The position numbers and the translations under genes are program-made. From assembly GCF_019175385.1 (NCBI RefSeq), contig NC_083340.1, forward strand, positions 17,434,336 through 17,498,335: a DNA stretch of 64,000 bases, given 5' to 3'. Numbering within the stretch: the stretch's first letter is position 1; each line of letters begins with the position of its first letter. The notes beneath the pieces were generated by a model. That model saw nothing but the letters and a program-made list of their open reading frames with translations, did no database searches and had not been told where the DNA came from. Positions 50,167 to 61,735 of the stretch are shown here, in pieces. Source of the DNA: Lycium barbarum (lineage: Eukaryota; Streptophyta; Magnoliopsida; Solanales; Solanaceae).

Positions 50167-50770
50167 GGGGCAAAGGTGTAAATATACCCTTTTAACTTTG
50201 CGATTTAGAGCAGATATATATCTACTTACAAAAGTGATGTATGCATACACCTGCTGTTACAAAATGATGCAAATATACCTCTGCCGTTACACAATGGTGC
50301 AAATATATCTTTTCACTAACGAGAGTTTTTTAAAAAAACAATTTAGGTTATTTTTTAATTAAAAAAAATATCACGTGACTTTAAAAAAAGTCTACCTATT
50401 TTTTTTAGTAGACATATTTTTCTAAAGCCATGGTAATTTTTTTTCTAGTGTGTCGGGTATGGTTCGTTTAAAAAAATAAGTTTACCCATTTTTTTAAACA
50501 AACCAGACCCGATCCATCAGGAAAAAAAATTACTATGTAGCTTTAGAAAAGTATGTCTACTCAAAAAAATAGGTAGACTTTTTTTAAAGTCACGTGATAT
50601 TTTTTTTAATTAAAAAATAACCTAAATTGTTTTTTTAAAAAACTCTCGTTAGTGAAAAGATATATTTGCACCATTGTGTAACGGCAGAGGTATATTTGCA
50701 TCATTTTGTAATGACAGGGGTATATTTGCTCTAAATCGCAAAGTTGAGGAGTATATTTGCACATTTGCCC
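50167..50770. mobile_element. Palindromic MULE-type foldback, 604 bp
   Basis: A perfect 9-base duplication TATATTATA lies at 50158-50166 and 50771-50779. The ends GGGGCAAAGGTGTAAATATA and TATATTTGCACATTTGCCC are inverted. The two halves match almost throughout, including GAGAGTTTTTTAAAAAAACA and GTCTACCTATTTTTTT with their inverses, around a centre near 50475. Transcribed, it would fold into a hairpin with ~290-base arms. It lies about 230 bases upstream of the UFM1 start codon. Confidence 0.9.
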
Positions 50771-50779
50771 TATATTATA

Positions 50780-51172
50780 AAACTTTTAAGCTATTTGTCT
50801 AAAGTTAGGCATCATATATTAAGAGTTGTTTCAAAGTTGATAGACATGATTTTTTTTAAATATTGAGTATAGATTAAATAGCGATGACCAATTAGGATTC
50901 CCTCCTAAATTTTTACATACAATCTTGCGTGTATTTGTCTAAATTAGATTACGAATTAGATATTTATTTAAAAATCTAATATTTGAAATTTAGAAAGGCG
51001 AATGTATAATTACTAAAATTGTATAGAAACATATAAGTCATTACACGAATCATCCTTTTTTTAAAAAAAAAAAACAAACATAAAACCTAGTCATTTTACA
51101 CGACTTAAATGTTGGGACTGCAATTAACGCTGCCTGAGGTTAATACCTAAATAATTGCATAAAAGTTGAGGG
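50780..51172. other. Spacer, nothing recognised
   Basis: AT-rich DNA between two transposon insertions; no gene. Confidence 0.45.
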
Positions 51173-51180
51173 GTTGTAAG

Positions 51181-52379
51181 TTGGGAGTGTACAAAGAAAA
51201 TCGATAAATCACACCAAATCGATAATTCGAATCAAACCAAGAAAAAAATCTGACTAATGGCTTGGTTTGACATGATTTGGTATTAAAAAAAAAAACGATC
51301 ATAATTGATTAAGTTTTGTTTTAACTACACCCTCCATCTCAATTTATGTGGCATCATTTGACCGGCCACGAAATTTAAGAAATAAAATAAGACTCTGTTA
51401 TGCTTATCAAATTGGACTTACTTTATAGTGCATACTTTTGTTGACTTTTTTTCACAACAAGTACACATCTTTAAAAGTAAGTGGGACCCAACAAGGGTAG
51501 AATAGAGATGGTGTCGTTAAAGAGCGGCCCAATCAGTAATAAGGAAAGGTGACATTCATTTTGGGACAGACTAAAAAGGAAATGATGCAACATAAATTGG
51601 GGCGGAGGGAATACATAAAGTCAAACCGAATCAAACCCACCCGATGTTACATGTATACGGATTTTTAATATATTATATGTATAAAAGATTTACTTATAAT
51701 GTAATTTATAAATATTTCTTAAGTTTTTCATAGTTTTGTCTTTTAACATATTCAAGCTTGAACTTAGAATTTCAAATGTTCCAATGAGTTTTATAGCTCA
51801 TAGATATATGTTAGTAACTCAAATAAAGTTCAAACCAAAACCAAATCAATACCTAATACTTATAACAACAGTAATTCAATCCTAGCATTAGGAATGATAA
51901 GAATGTTGGAGATTTATTCTTTAGTTTTGCATTGTTAATTTAGACAATAAAACTGCATAACTTAATTTTTTTTCCTTTGTCATGTATTAATACTTAATAG
52001 GGGTTCTTGTTTTAGCATGACTTAATGTTTTTAGGTGATGATCATTTTCATTATGCCTTATTAATTTGCAATAGCTATTTTATGCTATTTTATTACTTCT
52101 TTTTTGTTGAATGTATTTTATTGCAATGTCATCTCTCATTTCACATTTTTCTTATTTTCTTAAGAAACACCTTAATTGTATAGTTGTATCTTACTAGGAA
52201 CAAAGAAATATTTGAAGTAAAAGTTATATTTTGGATGAAGATTTTTCTGGGAAAAAAAAGGGAAGCCAAGAAACCCGACTTATATTGGTTTGCTTTGATT
52301 TATCAATTTAAAAACCCGACGTAGTTGGTTCAGCTTGCTATTTGAAAAATCCGAACCAACTGGTCCATCTACACCCCTA
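51181..52379. mobile_element. Non-autonomous hAT element, 1199 bp, relative of the 54725 element
   Basis: The 8-base duplication GTTGTAAG lies at 51173-51180 and 52749-52756; a later MITE separates the right copy from the element's end. Left end TTGGGAGTGTACAAAG, right end CATCTACACCCCTA. The subterminal AATCGATAAATCACACCAAAT, CCCGAC and TTGGTTTG-type sequences match the ends of the autonomous element at 54725-59308. The interior has no transposase. It contains a Stowaway at 51330-51611. Confidence 0.85.
51330..51611. mobile_element. Stowaway MITE inside the hAT element
   Basis: Left CACCCTCCATCTCAATTTAT and right AACATAAATTGGGGCGGAGG are inverted ends with TA at both sides. It interrupts the hAT sequence GTTTTAACTA..AAAGTCAAACCGA, which is continuous in the 54725 relative. 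Confidence 0.78.
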
Positions 52380-52381
52380 GT

Positions 52382-52742
52382 CAGAGGCGAATCCAGGATT
52401 TCAAGAGGATGAGTTCACCATTAACTATGTTTTTTTTTAAAAAAAATCTTTTGCCTTTGGTTCGTTACAACTTAGCGCCTATGGGTTTTTTTTCATTTCT
52501 TTTGCCTTTTGATACTTGGGTAATTAGAAATAAAGGGGAGAAAAACTCATTACATGTAATATGAAAAAGACCTTGAAGAAATAAACACAGGCCCTAACTA
52601 GTGCTCCACTTAATCTGGTTTGACCATGTGTTCCTTCGATTAATATTATATGTATTTTCAGAATTATACACATAATATATCGAGTTTAGTCGAGTGATCA
52701 CGTGTTCACGTGATCCAAATTTTATACATAAATTCGCCTCTG
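52382..52742. mobile_element. hAT MITE, GGCGAATCC family, 361 bp
   Basis: A perfect 8-base duplication CCCCTAGT lies at 52374-52381 and 52743-52750. Ends CAGAGGCGAATCC and AATTCGCCTCTG. The target was the right terminus of the hAT element 51181-52379. Confidence 0.9.
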
Positions 52743-52953
52743 CCCCTAGTTGTAAGTGCATAGTTGGATGAATTGTCGGCAGAAATCGTCCACGAGCCTT
52801 CGCTTCATTGGATTATGAAAGTTTCATAACATGGATACGTTCTATAATTAAACTGTAGTATTCATATCTATGGTGAACAAACAAACTAAGCTTACGTTAA
52901 TCGCTATAACTAACAACAAGTAAGCCAATTCATAATGGAACATACTCGTATCC

Positions 52954-52956
<3 letters not shown>

Positions 52957-53017
<61 letters not shown>
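52957..53017. repeat. (TA)n microsatellite
   Basis: About 60 bases of alternating TA at the left edge of the pararetrovirus-derived array. Confidence 0.95.
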
Positions 53018-53023
<6 letters not shown>

Positions 53024-53270
53024 GATAATAAAGAAAATAGAAATAATAATATTAAGGTTAGAAATAATAAGTGAGCGCGTTCGGTTATTAAGTGAACAAC
53101 AAAGCGAGAAAAATAAAGAGACGTTTAAAAATAAAGAAGTTGAAGAATTAATAGACCAATTAAAAAAAGTAGAAATAACACCTCAAAAAGAAAAAGCTAA
53201 AGTAATTAGAAAACCACAAAAATGGACCTTCTTTCAACTAGACCAAGAAACGAAGAAGGATTGGTACCAG
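53013..53270 (+). pseudogene. Pararetrovirus coiled-coil ORF fragment
   Basis: A short charged fragment rich in K and E (NKEVEELIDQLKKVEI) duplicates 61497-61735 almost exactly, up to a junction near 53270 where leader sequence of another copy begins. A start codon in the TA repeat is not viral. Confidence 0.7.
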
Positions 53271-53274
53271 TTTG

Positions 53275-53736
53275 AGTAATTACTTACTTGTTATTATGAA
53301 TCTATTACTCTTAGTATATGATTATTCTCTTAATTTCTTAATATACTCGATGGATTAACCTGTAAATTCCTAGGTGTTTGAAAGGTCGTTTTAATGTCCA
53401 AATGATAAGGGACGATATTGGCCATGGTAACCGGGGTGTGGTTAAAGAAGAAGGATATTAAGAATCGAGATTAAGAGAAAGAGATGAACAGTGTAATATG
53501 ATTCATAAATTTAAAAAAAAAAAACGAAAAAATTATAAAAATTGGGAGAATAGGCTACAAAGAAATAAACCTACATGATAAGAGGAATCAAGGGGTGAGG
53601 AAGTACCAAGTAGGATTGTTTAAAATATTAGTTTTAAAAAATATAACCCTCCTATCACCTTGGTATCAGAGCAAGAAGATTTTCGGACCTAAACCTGTTT
53701 ATAGACAAAATTATATGAGACAACATAGTTTTACTC
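53275..53736 (+). other. Pararetrovirus leader with primer binding site, uninterrupted copy
   Basis: It contains the inverse of 62370-62545 and of 59345-59430, then TGGTATCAGAGC (53661-53672), complementary to initiator tRNA-Met, where viral minus-strand synthesis would start. The segment CCAAGTAG (53606-53613) corresponds to the insertion target of the hAT element in the sister copy. Confidence 0.75.
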
Positions 53737-54724
53737 ATTTTTTAATGTATCTATTTTTCTAGTTTTTTGTTTATTCTCCTAACGGAATTTTTATTTTACA
53801 AATTTTCTTTTGATACTCTATACTAGTTGTAAGTCTTTCTATATCCTCTCTTATACCGTGTAATTCCCACGTTATAGCAGAAATTGTCTCTTCGTTAATT
53901 TGACTTTGTAAGAGTCTATTGTTTATTAGTGATGATAATGTTTCTGAATTTATTATCTCTAAATATGCACTTAAGGCTTTTTCTACTTGTCGATATTCTC
54001 GTCTTTTCTTTATATCTCTATATAAATACCAATAATTAATCGCTATTTTCCTGACAAAGGGTAGTGTTCTCATATAATTAATATGGTCTAAATCGTTTTT
54101 GGTTCTTTGAGGTCTTTCTAGATTTTATATATCCTAGTAACTTATATTCTAATCCTGATATTATATCTATTAATTCTTGTAGTCTTAAATGGTTTTCTTT
54201 AGTATTACTTAGCCTGATATATTCCTAATATAGTTTTTCTAGCCCTTGTTTTACGTCTAAAAAATTATCTTACATTACCCTAAGGGGATAAATTTTACTT
54301 TTTGCTCTAGATGTCTAATAAGATCTTCAGCTCTAACTATTTCGTCGTTGATAAAAAATATATCCCAATTAAGATTATTTCTTAAACTTAGTATTGTTAT
54401 ATTATTATGTAAGTCTCGGCGATGGACTATGTCTATGTATCTACTGTATTCAGTTAAAAACGTTCTTGTTTATCTAAGATTAGCAAGTCTTTTTTAGGTG
54501 AAATATATCATACGATAATTATAACTTATATATTGAAATTATAACTTATATATTGAGTAAAACTATGTCGTCTCATATAATTTTGTCTATAAACATGTTT
54601 AGGTCCGAAAATCTTCTTGCTCTGATACCAAGGTGATAGGGGGTTATATTTTTTCAATAGAAATATAAATAAGGATAGCAATATTATGTGGTTTTTTACC
54701 AATATTTTAAACAATCCTACTCAG
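53737..54724 (-). pseudogene. Pararetrovirus first ORF with leader, minus copy
   Basis: The minus strand gives a primer site (TGGTATCAGAGC, 54630-54619), a short leader with an AATTATAACTTATATATTG tandem doublet (54518-54557), then a degenerate reading region. That includes a 100-codon frame (54073-53771) with HGIREDIERLTTSIEY near its end. It duplicates 60240-60830 (+). Function of this ORF in plant pararetroviruses is not assigned from sequence. Stops interrupt the frame upstream of 54073. Confidence 0.65.
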
Positions 54725-55532
54725 TAGGGCTGTACAGGGCAAACCGATAAACCACACCAAATCGAACCAAACCGGAAAAAAAACCCGACTAGTGGTTTGG
54801 TTCAATTTGGTTTGGTGTTTGAAAAAAAACCCCGACCATTATAGGGTTGGTTTGGTTTTAACTAAAAAAAGTCAAACCGAACCCAAACCAACTCGATTAT
54901 AGATATACTACTTTTAAATTATGTTATGCATAAAAATATTTATTAAAATGTAATTTATAAGTATTGTTTTAAATTTTTTCATAATTTTTGTTTTCTTTCT
55001 TACATTTAGATTTGGATTTAAGAAGCCCATCTAAATAATATACAAAAAAAAAAGCCCATAAGGAAATGAACACCACAAGTCCACAAGTCCAAAAGACCAA
55101 AACATAATGCAAATTTAGCCCCAATTCGGCTACAGAAACAGAACCTTCTCCCAATACTAGGTCTAGCACACAAAAGTTATATGCAGATCCCTCTTTTGTG
55201 CAAAACTGCAAATACTTTCTCCTTTTCTCATTTCAGATCCCTTTCTCCTTTTCGCTTTTGCTTTCCTCTCAAATCAAAGAAATAATATGACACTCAGTAG
55301 CTTGTGATCTTAATTCTTAGCCATCGTTCGCCTTTTCTCATTTCAGATTAACCACAGAGCACTCAGATCTTATGATCTTAGGCTACAGGCTACAAGACTC
55401 AACTTTACACTGTAAGCCTTTAGTTTTTCCTGATTAGCTTTAACGTTTTACAAATTTATTTATATTGCTATCAATTTGTTGATTTGTTACAAATTACAAC
55501 TTTTTTATTATATACAGAAATTTTCTTTCGCG
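54725..55532 (+). other. hAT 5' non-coding region
   Basis: Holds the 5' terminal repeats, then a CTTTCTCCTTTTC-rich leader. TATACAG just before 55519 could be a splice acceptor, so the transcript may have a 5' intron. No further frame. Confidence 0.5.
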
Positions 55533-57602
55533 ATGGAAGCGACAACTTCTGGAACTAAATCGCTAGTGATTGACAACATCCCTCCGATTGTGCCAACAGA
55601 ATCTCAAGCAAAAAAGCAAAAAAGAACAACTCCTAAAGAACCTTCTAAATCTGGGAATAGTGGTAGAGAGACTTCCGAGATTTGGGATCACTTCTCCAAA
55701 TTTAAAGCTAAAGGAGGTAAAATTAGGGCGAAATGCAATTACTGTCCAAAAACGTTTGCTGCCGAAAGCAAGAATGGGACTACTACATTATGGTCACATC
55801 TAACTGTTAAATGTAACAAATCTCCCTTTAGAATCGTTGATAAGAGACAAACAACATTAAAACCTATTAAATAAGGGTGGACAGAAGGTCTTTCGGGTTC
55901 TAATGAAAGGGTAGTGTATAATGCGAATGAAATTAGGAGGGCCATTGCGGAATTTGTAATTATTGATGAGCAGCCATTTAGAGTTGTAGAGGGAGAAGGC
56001 TTTAGGAAATTGATGGCTAAAGCCTTACCAAATTTTGAACTACCTTCTCGTGTTACTGTTGCAAGGCATTGCTTGATGATTTATCAAGAAGAGAAAGATA
56101 AGCTTAAATATCTTATCAAGGACCAACGTGTTTGCCTTACTAGTGACACGTGGACATCACTCCAAAATTTGAGTTATATGGTTGTCACCGCACATTGGAT
56201 TGATAACCGATGGAATTTAAAAAAGAAAATTCTGAACTTTTTTCCAACACCAGATCACAAAGGCGAAACTATTGCTAAGGGAATTGAGGAATGCTTATTG
56301 GGTTGGGGCATTGATAACTTGTTTACAATAACCTTAGACAATGCGACTGCCAATGATGCTGCCATTAAGCATTTGAAGGTGCTAATGGATGATTGGAATG
56401 GGGTAATACTTGGAAATGAATTTTTACATATTAGGTGTAGTGCTCACATATTGAACTTGATTGTAAAAGAAGGGTTAGATGAACAAATTGAAACCATTTC
56501 TCGTGTAAGTAATGCGGTAAAATATGTTAGATCTCCTCCTTCAAGGTTTGCTTCTTTTAAGTCATTTGTTGAAAAAACTAAGATAGACACTCATGGTCTT
56601 GTGAGTCTTGATGTTGAAACTAGATGGAACTCGACATATACAATGTTAGATACAACTATAAAATTTGAAAAAGCCTTTACAAGAATGTATCTGGATGACC
56701 ATAAATACCAAAAGTATTGTCGAGAAATAAGTGCATTAAGAGGAAATCCATCAGCAAATGACTGGAAGAATGTGAGAGCTTTTGTCAAGTTTCTTGATCT
56801 TTTCTACCAGACCACTTTAAAATTTTCAGGAACTTTGTATGTTACTTCCAACTGTTTCTTCTGTGAATTTTTTACTCTTCGAAGTTCTATTAAAAAGTAT
56901 TCTACATGCGAAGATCTTATTTTGGTTGATATGGCAGACAGGATGAAAAGTAAATTTGAGAAGTATTGGGGAAATTTTGAGAATATGAATATGTTATTGC
57001 TTGTTGCTGTTGTGTTAAATCCCAGATATAAGATGAAGTATGTAAACTTCACTCTTTCCAAAGCATATGGTCCTTTGTTGGGAAGATTAAAGTCGGAAGA
57101 TGTGGCAAGTGTTTTAACGCGTTTGTATGATTCTTACAATAACTCTGTCGTTGATGCTTCTTCTAATGACAATATTGGAGGTGATACTAGCATGAGTGAA
57201 ACCGATGATTTGTTGGAATCTGAATGGGAGAAACATTTGGTAAACGAGGGAAATATTGCAAAAAAAACTGATCTTCAGATATACTTGATGGGTGATGTGG
57301 TGAAGAATAAAGATTTTGATATCTTGTCTTGGTGGAAAGTTTCGTCTAGTAAATATCCAGTTGTTTCAAAAATTGCGAGAGATGTTCTTTCTATTCCTAT
57401 TTCTACTGTTGCATCTGAGTCGGCATTTAGTACAGGTGGTCGAATTCTTGATTCCTACCGGAGTTCTTTATCGTCAAAAACAGTAGAAGCTCTAATTTGT
57501 ACTCAACAATGGCTACAATTACCTTCTAAAGAATACAATATTCACGACAGTTTGGAAGAAGTCCAGAACATTGAGCAAGTTGATGAAAGTATTGTCAAAT
57601 AG
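55533..57602 (+). pseudogene. hAT transposase (BED finger, RNase H-like core, hATC), one premature stop
   Basis: ATG 55533 opens a 113-codon frame with a BED zinc finger (C68, C71, H89, C94: AKCNYCPKTF and LWSHLTVKC), which binds the transposon ends. TAA at 55872-55874 interrupts it after KPIK. In the same frame, without shift, GWTEGLSGS and the remaining ~562 codons continue to 57602. The catalytic region has LTSDTWTSLQNLSYMVVTAHW and TLDNATANDAAIKHL, with D in each as probable metal ligands. The hATC dimerisation domain has ISTVASESAFSTGGRILDSY and a final QQWL. Total 689 codon positions, typical for plant Ac-like or Ricesleeper-type transposases. No other frameshift is seen, so one substitution would be enough to explain inactivation. 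Confidence 0.9.
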
Positions 57603-58628
57603 CATCTGATGAATATTTGCATGCATGACCCCTATTTTTTTGTCCTGTTCATGTCCTGATGGTACTTATGAACTGCAGCAGTCAGCAGATATGCAATTCT
57701 GCTTTGGCTTCCTTCTTCCATGCAGAAACTGAATTGCACCAATAGTCCAATGCCATATAATACTTGTTTAAAAAGTGGATATTTGAGAAAATCAGCTGCA
57801 GGCCTGCAGTAGTAGCAGAAGCAAAAAAAATTTGGAATCTATGCCTAAATGCATATATGGTTTCTTTTACTTATTTCTCAAAGAGATGTTGGTTTTCTTT
57901 TATGAATGGAGAAAGAAATCATGGACATATAGCATTGATTAGCCAGTTTTCTTTTACTTATTAATTTATTATTTTTTCTTGCAGAGTATGGAGACTTGGT
58001 ATTTGTGTGAGAATTGGTATGTTAATTACACAGTGTATATTTCGTGTATATCAATAATTTGTCACCCCTGTACTCTGCAGCTGCAAACCTCTTGGATTTC
58101 TGCACTTATTTCTCTGCTGTGTTTTACTGATATTGTTTTCTAGCTGGTGCAATTGTTTTCTCTGTTGGTTTTACTGATATTGTTTTCTGCAGGTATAAGT
58201 CCAGAAATCCAAGAGGTTTGCACTGCTTTTTCTAGCTGGCAAAATATTGAATCTGCTGTTCTTATGAGTTATGACCTTTGTTTTCATGTTATCCGTGGTT
58301 CATGCTTTGAGTTTCTTTGGTAACTGAGACTTGCAGAACTAGGACCAAAAGACATAGTACTCAAGGTTGAAGTAGACAATTTGCGTCCCTTTTGTTTTTT
58401 AATATTTGGTACTTAATAGCATAAAAGGCTGGAGTTGTGGGGACTCTCATATATTTTAATGTTAGTATTTCCAATCAGAGGTAGTAACTTATATGATGAA
58501 AAAGAAAACTTTAGATAAATCAATTATTAATGTTTTGTTATGCATCTGAGATCGGATTTACCATTTAAGGAATGCTAAAACATGAAATACTTATTCATAC
58601 TTTGAAGACCATCTGAAGAATGACATTC

Positions 58629-58660
<32 letters not shown>

Positions 58661-59308
58661 ACTTTTCAGTGCTACATTTTAATTACTTGGTCCATGAGGA
58701 ATGGTTTTGCACTGCAATATCCAGTATACTGCACTGCTTTTTCTAGCTGGTGTAAACAGCAGTACTTGCTCAATCAAGCTGCAGTGATTCCTTTCAGTTG
58801 CTGACTGTTGTATGTATCTTGCAGGCTACAACCTTTGTTTATTTTTGCCCAGTTGCTGTAGTATATTGCACTGATTTGGATTTTTGCCCAATCTTCAAGC
58901 TACAGTGATTTGGATTTTTTCCTAATCTTCAAACTGCAGTGATTCCTTTCAGTTGTTGTAGTATATTGCACTGATTTGGATTTTTGTTTTTGCCACATCT
59001 GACATTTTATGGCCATTTGACATTTTAGTTATATTATAAAGTTAAAACTTCAAACAGTGTTTTGCCTCCATCTTATATGTTGATATTTTGTACTAGAACT
59101 CTTTTTAAGAAGCACTGCTGTGTACTTTTCATTAGATACTATGAAAAACCTGAGAAACCCGAAAAAACCCGAAAAACCCGAGAAAAATTGATATCGAAAA
59201 ACCCGACTTTTTATGGTTTGGTTTGGTTTATAGATTTAATAACCCGACACAAATGGTTTGGTTTGGTTTGTAAAAAATCCGAACCAACCCGGTCCATGTA
59301 CACCCCTA
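57603..59308 (+). other. hAT 3' non-coding region with subterminal repeats
   Basis: No reading frame of interest. An inverted pair CTGCAAACCTCTTGGATTTC and GAAATCCAAGAGGTTTGCA lies at about 58082-58101 and 58203-58222. Units TATTGCACTGATTTGGATTT recur at about 58863, 58964 and, partly, 58897. A 27-base C run is at 58628-58654. Terminal GGTTTGGTTT words end the element. Confidence 0.7.
58628..58654 (+). repeat. C27 homopolymer
   Basis: Twenty-seven consecutive C residues, then TCTTTT. The G-rich complement could form a quadruplex. Exact length from a sequencing assembly may be unreliable. Confidence 0.85.
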
Positions 59309-59495
59309 CTACTCGGTACTTTCTCACCCCTTGATTCCTCTTATCATGTAGGTTTATTTCTTTGTTTCTGCCTATTCTCCCAATTTTTATAATTTTTTCG
59401 CTTTTTTTTTAGTTATGAATCATATTACACTGTTCATCTCTTTCTCTTAATCTTGATTCTTAATATCCTTCTTCTTTAACCACATAAATTTTATG
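59309..59495 (-). other. Pararetrovirus leader fragment, minus copy
   Basis: Continues the minus leader interrupted by the hAT element and matches 53420-53605 inverted. It ends near 59495 at a junction to the plus-strand viroplasmin-like fragment. Confidence 0.65.
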
Positions 59496-60232
59496 TTGTA
59501 GTTCACGGTAAAACTAATGGTGTTTTTCAAACTTGGATAGAAGTTTTAGACTCTATTAAAGACATAAGAAAACATCTTTTTAAAGGATTTAATGATTCCA
59601 CTAAAGCATTAGACTATGCTAGAGGAGTATTAGGTCCAACCTACTATATTTCTCCAGCTTTCAGGCAAAACCCAGACAAAATCCCTCAGTATAATGTACA
59701 AAAAGACACAGACAAGATAATTTTTTGTGATCACTGTTCTACTATGACTGAAGTAGTCAAGAGATTAAATCAGCAGAAAGAGACATTGGTTCAAGAAAAA
59801 ATGAAACTCTTGGATCAAGTGAAGACATTAGAACAAAGACTACAAGCGGTTAAGTTCGAATTGATGCAATCTCAGAGTTCTCCATCTCAGACAAAAATGG
59901 ATGAGACGGGTGTGCATTCCCCAATGAATGTAGTCAGACCCACTGTATCGGGTAAGTATACAGCTAGTCCGGTTCAAACGGTAGCCGGTAAAGACTTATC
60001 AAATCCGTTGATGGCTGTCACTTTGCCAAAAAGTGAAGATGAGGGATGTTCATTTCTCCAAACAAGACGGAGACTACCAAAGACACTTTCGCAAGGAGCA
60101 ATTTTTACAAAGAAAAGCACATTTGCAAAAAAGAAGAAGAATGAAAAAATAGAAAATATAGTAAAAGAGACACTAGAAAAAAATTCCAGACCCCGGTTAA
60201 TTGGGATATATTTTTTATCAACGACGAAATAG
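59492..60232 (+). pseudogene. Pararetrovirus viroplasmin-like fragment, plus copy
   Basis: An open frame starting upstream of ATG 59744 includes GVFQTW and HLFKGF, the signature of the caulimovirid viroplasmin/RNase H1-like N-terminal domain, and FCDHC. A coiled coil (QQKETLVQEKMKLLDQVKTL) and a basic KKKKNEK tract follow. Near 60185 it is joined to first-ORF sequence, losing the C-terminal tail that is present at 63410-63600. Viroplasmin organises the inclusion bodies in which such viruses assemble and translate. This copy cannot encode a whole protein. Confidence 0.75.
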
Positions 60233-60830
60233 TTAGAGCTGAAGATCTAATTAGACATCTAGAGCAAAAAGTAAAATTTATCCCCTTAGGGTAATGCAAG
60301 ATAATTTTTTAGACGTAAAATAAGAGCTAGAAAAGCTATATCAGGAAAATATCAGGCTAAATAATACTAAAGAAAATCATTTAAGACTACAAGAATTAAT
60401 AGATATAATATTAGGATTAGAATATAAGTTACTAGGATATATAAAATCTAGAAAGACCTCAAAGAACCAAAAATGATTTAGACCATATTAATTGCATGAG
60501 AACACTACCCTTTGTTAGGCAAATAGCGATTAATCATTGGTATTTATATAGAGATATAAAGAAAAGACGAGAATATCGACAAGCAGAAAAAACCTTAAGT
60601 GCATATTTAGAGATAATAAATTCAGAAACATTATCATCACTAATAAACAATAGACTCTTACAAAGTCAAATTAACGAAGAAACAATTTCTGCTATAACGT
60701 GGGAATTACACGGTATAAGAGAAGATATAGAAAGACTTACAACTAGTATAGAGTATCAGGAGAAAATTTGTAAAATAAAAATTCCGTTAGGATAATAAAC
60801 AAAAAACTAGAAAAATAGATACATTAAAAA
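60190..60830 (+). pseudogene. Pararetrovirus first-ORF fragment, plus copy
   Basis: Duplicates 53737-54380 (-). A 99-codon frame (60496-60795) differs by a few residues from its minus counterpart. Upstream frames are broken by stops (for example near 60320). It starts at the junction with the viroplasmin-like fragment. Confidence 0.65.
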
Positions 60831-61735
60831 ATCTAGAATACTTAGACTTAAGAATATACCAGAAAATAAATATAGAGCATTAAAAGACCATAGTATTATA
60901 AAGTGTAATTTTAGTAACGGAGACCATATATTACATAGCGAAGACAAACAGTTGAATACATTGGTAGATTTAGTCATAAATTTTAGTGAAAAAATACACG
61001 AAAATAATAAAGACATTACTAGAATATTAGAGGTGGTAGAAGCATCTCAGACTAAGCAACAGAAAACTTTCGAAAAGTTAGAACAAAATCTAGATTACTT
61101 AAAAACACAGGAATTAGAATTAGAAAAGAAAATTTAGATTCTAGTCAATAAATTTAATCTAGAAAAATTACCTACAAAGACGGAAATAGAAAAGTTAGTT
61201 AAAGTTATTACAGAAAAATCAAAAGAGATAGAACTAAAGACAACCCAAATAGTCTCTAAAATAACACAACAAGTAGAGGTTTTAATTAGTGATATTAAAG
61301 AATTAAAAAAGACAGTAAAAGAACTAAAAGAAATCACTCTTTCATGAGTAGACCAACCTTAGCTCAAGAAGAAGCCTAAAAAATAATAGGAAAGTCTATA
61401 CCTTTACCAGCAGACTGTAAAGATTATATACCTAACGCTAAATCAGATCAAATAACTCTACAACAAAATATTACTATAATCTCATTAATATTAGAAATAA
61501 TAAAGAAAATAGAAATAATAATACCAAGGTTAGAAATAATAAGTGAGCGCGTTCGGTTATTAAGTGAACAACAAAGCGAGAAAAATAAAGAGATGTTTAA
61601 AAATAAAGAAGTTGAAGAATTAATAGACCAATTAAAAAAGGTAGAAATAACACCTCAAAAAGAAAAAGTTAAAGTAATTAGAAAACCACAAAAATAGACC
61701 TTCTTTCAACTAGACCAAGAAACGAAGAAGGATCA
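60831..61735 (+). pseudogene. Pararetrovirus coiled-coil region
   Basis: Several short frames rich in K, E, I and T, including 60952-61137, predict long coiled coils. Stops (TAG 61135, TGA near 61346, TAG near 61695) divide it. The last ~240 bases recur at 53013-53270. It may be the C-terminal part of the first ORF or a separate ORF. Confidence 0.6.

Larger units (their letters stand above)
54725..59308 (+). mobile_element. hAT transposon, 4584 bp, with transposase gene
   Basis: Left end TAGGGCTGTACAGGGC and right end CATGTACACCCCTA are inverted. Flanks CTACTCAG (54717-54724) and CTACTCGG (59309-59316) form an 8-base duplication with one mismatch. The empty site CTACTTGG is present in the sister viral leader (53606-53613 on the complementary strand). 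Subterminal AACCAAACC/GGTTTGGTTTGG words at both ends are probable transposase binding sites. The transposase (55533-57602) is complete except for one stop codon. The 3' part (57603-59308) is non-coding with repeated TGCACTG..TTCTAGCTGG and GTGATTTGGATTTTTGCC words. Confidence 0.93.

Noticed and set aside
55739..57061. Minus-strand frames within the transposase
   Set aside because: Shadows of the plus-strand hAT coding sequence.
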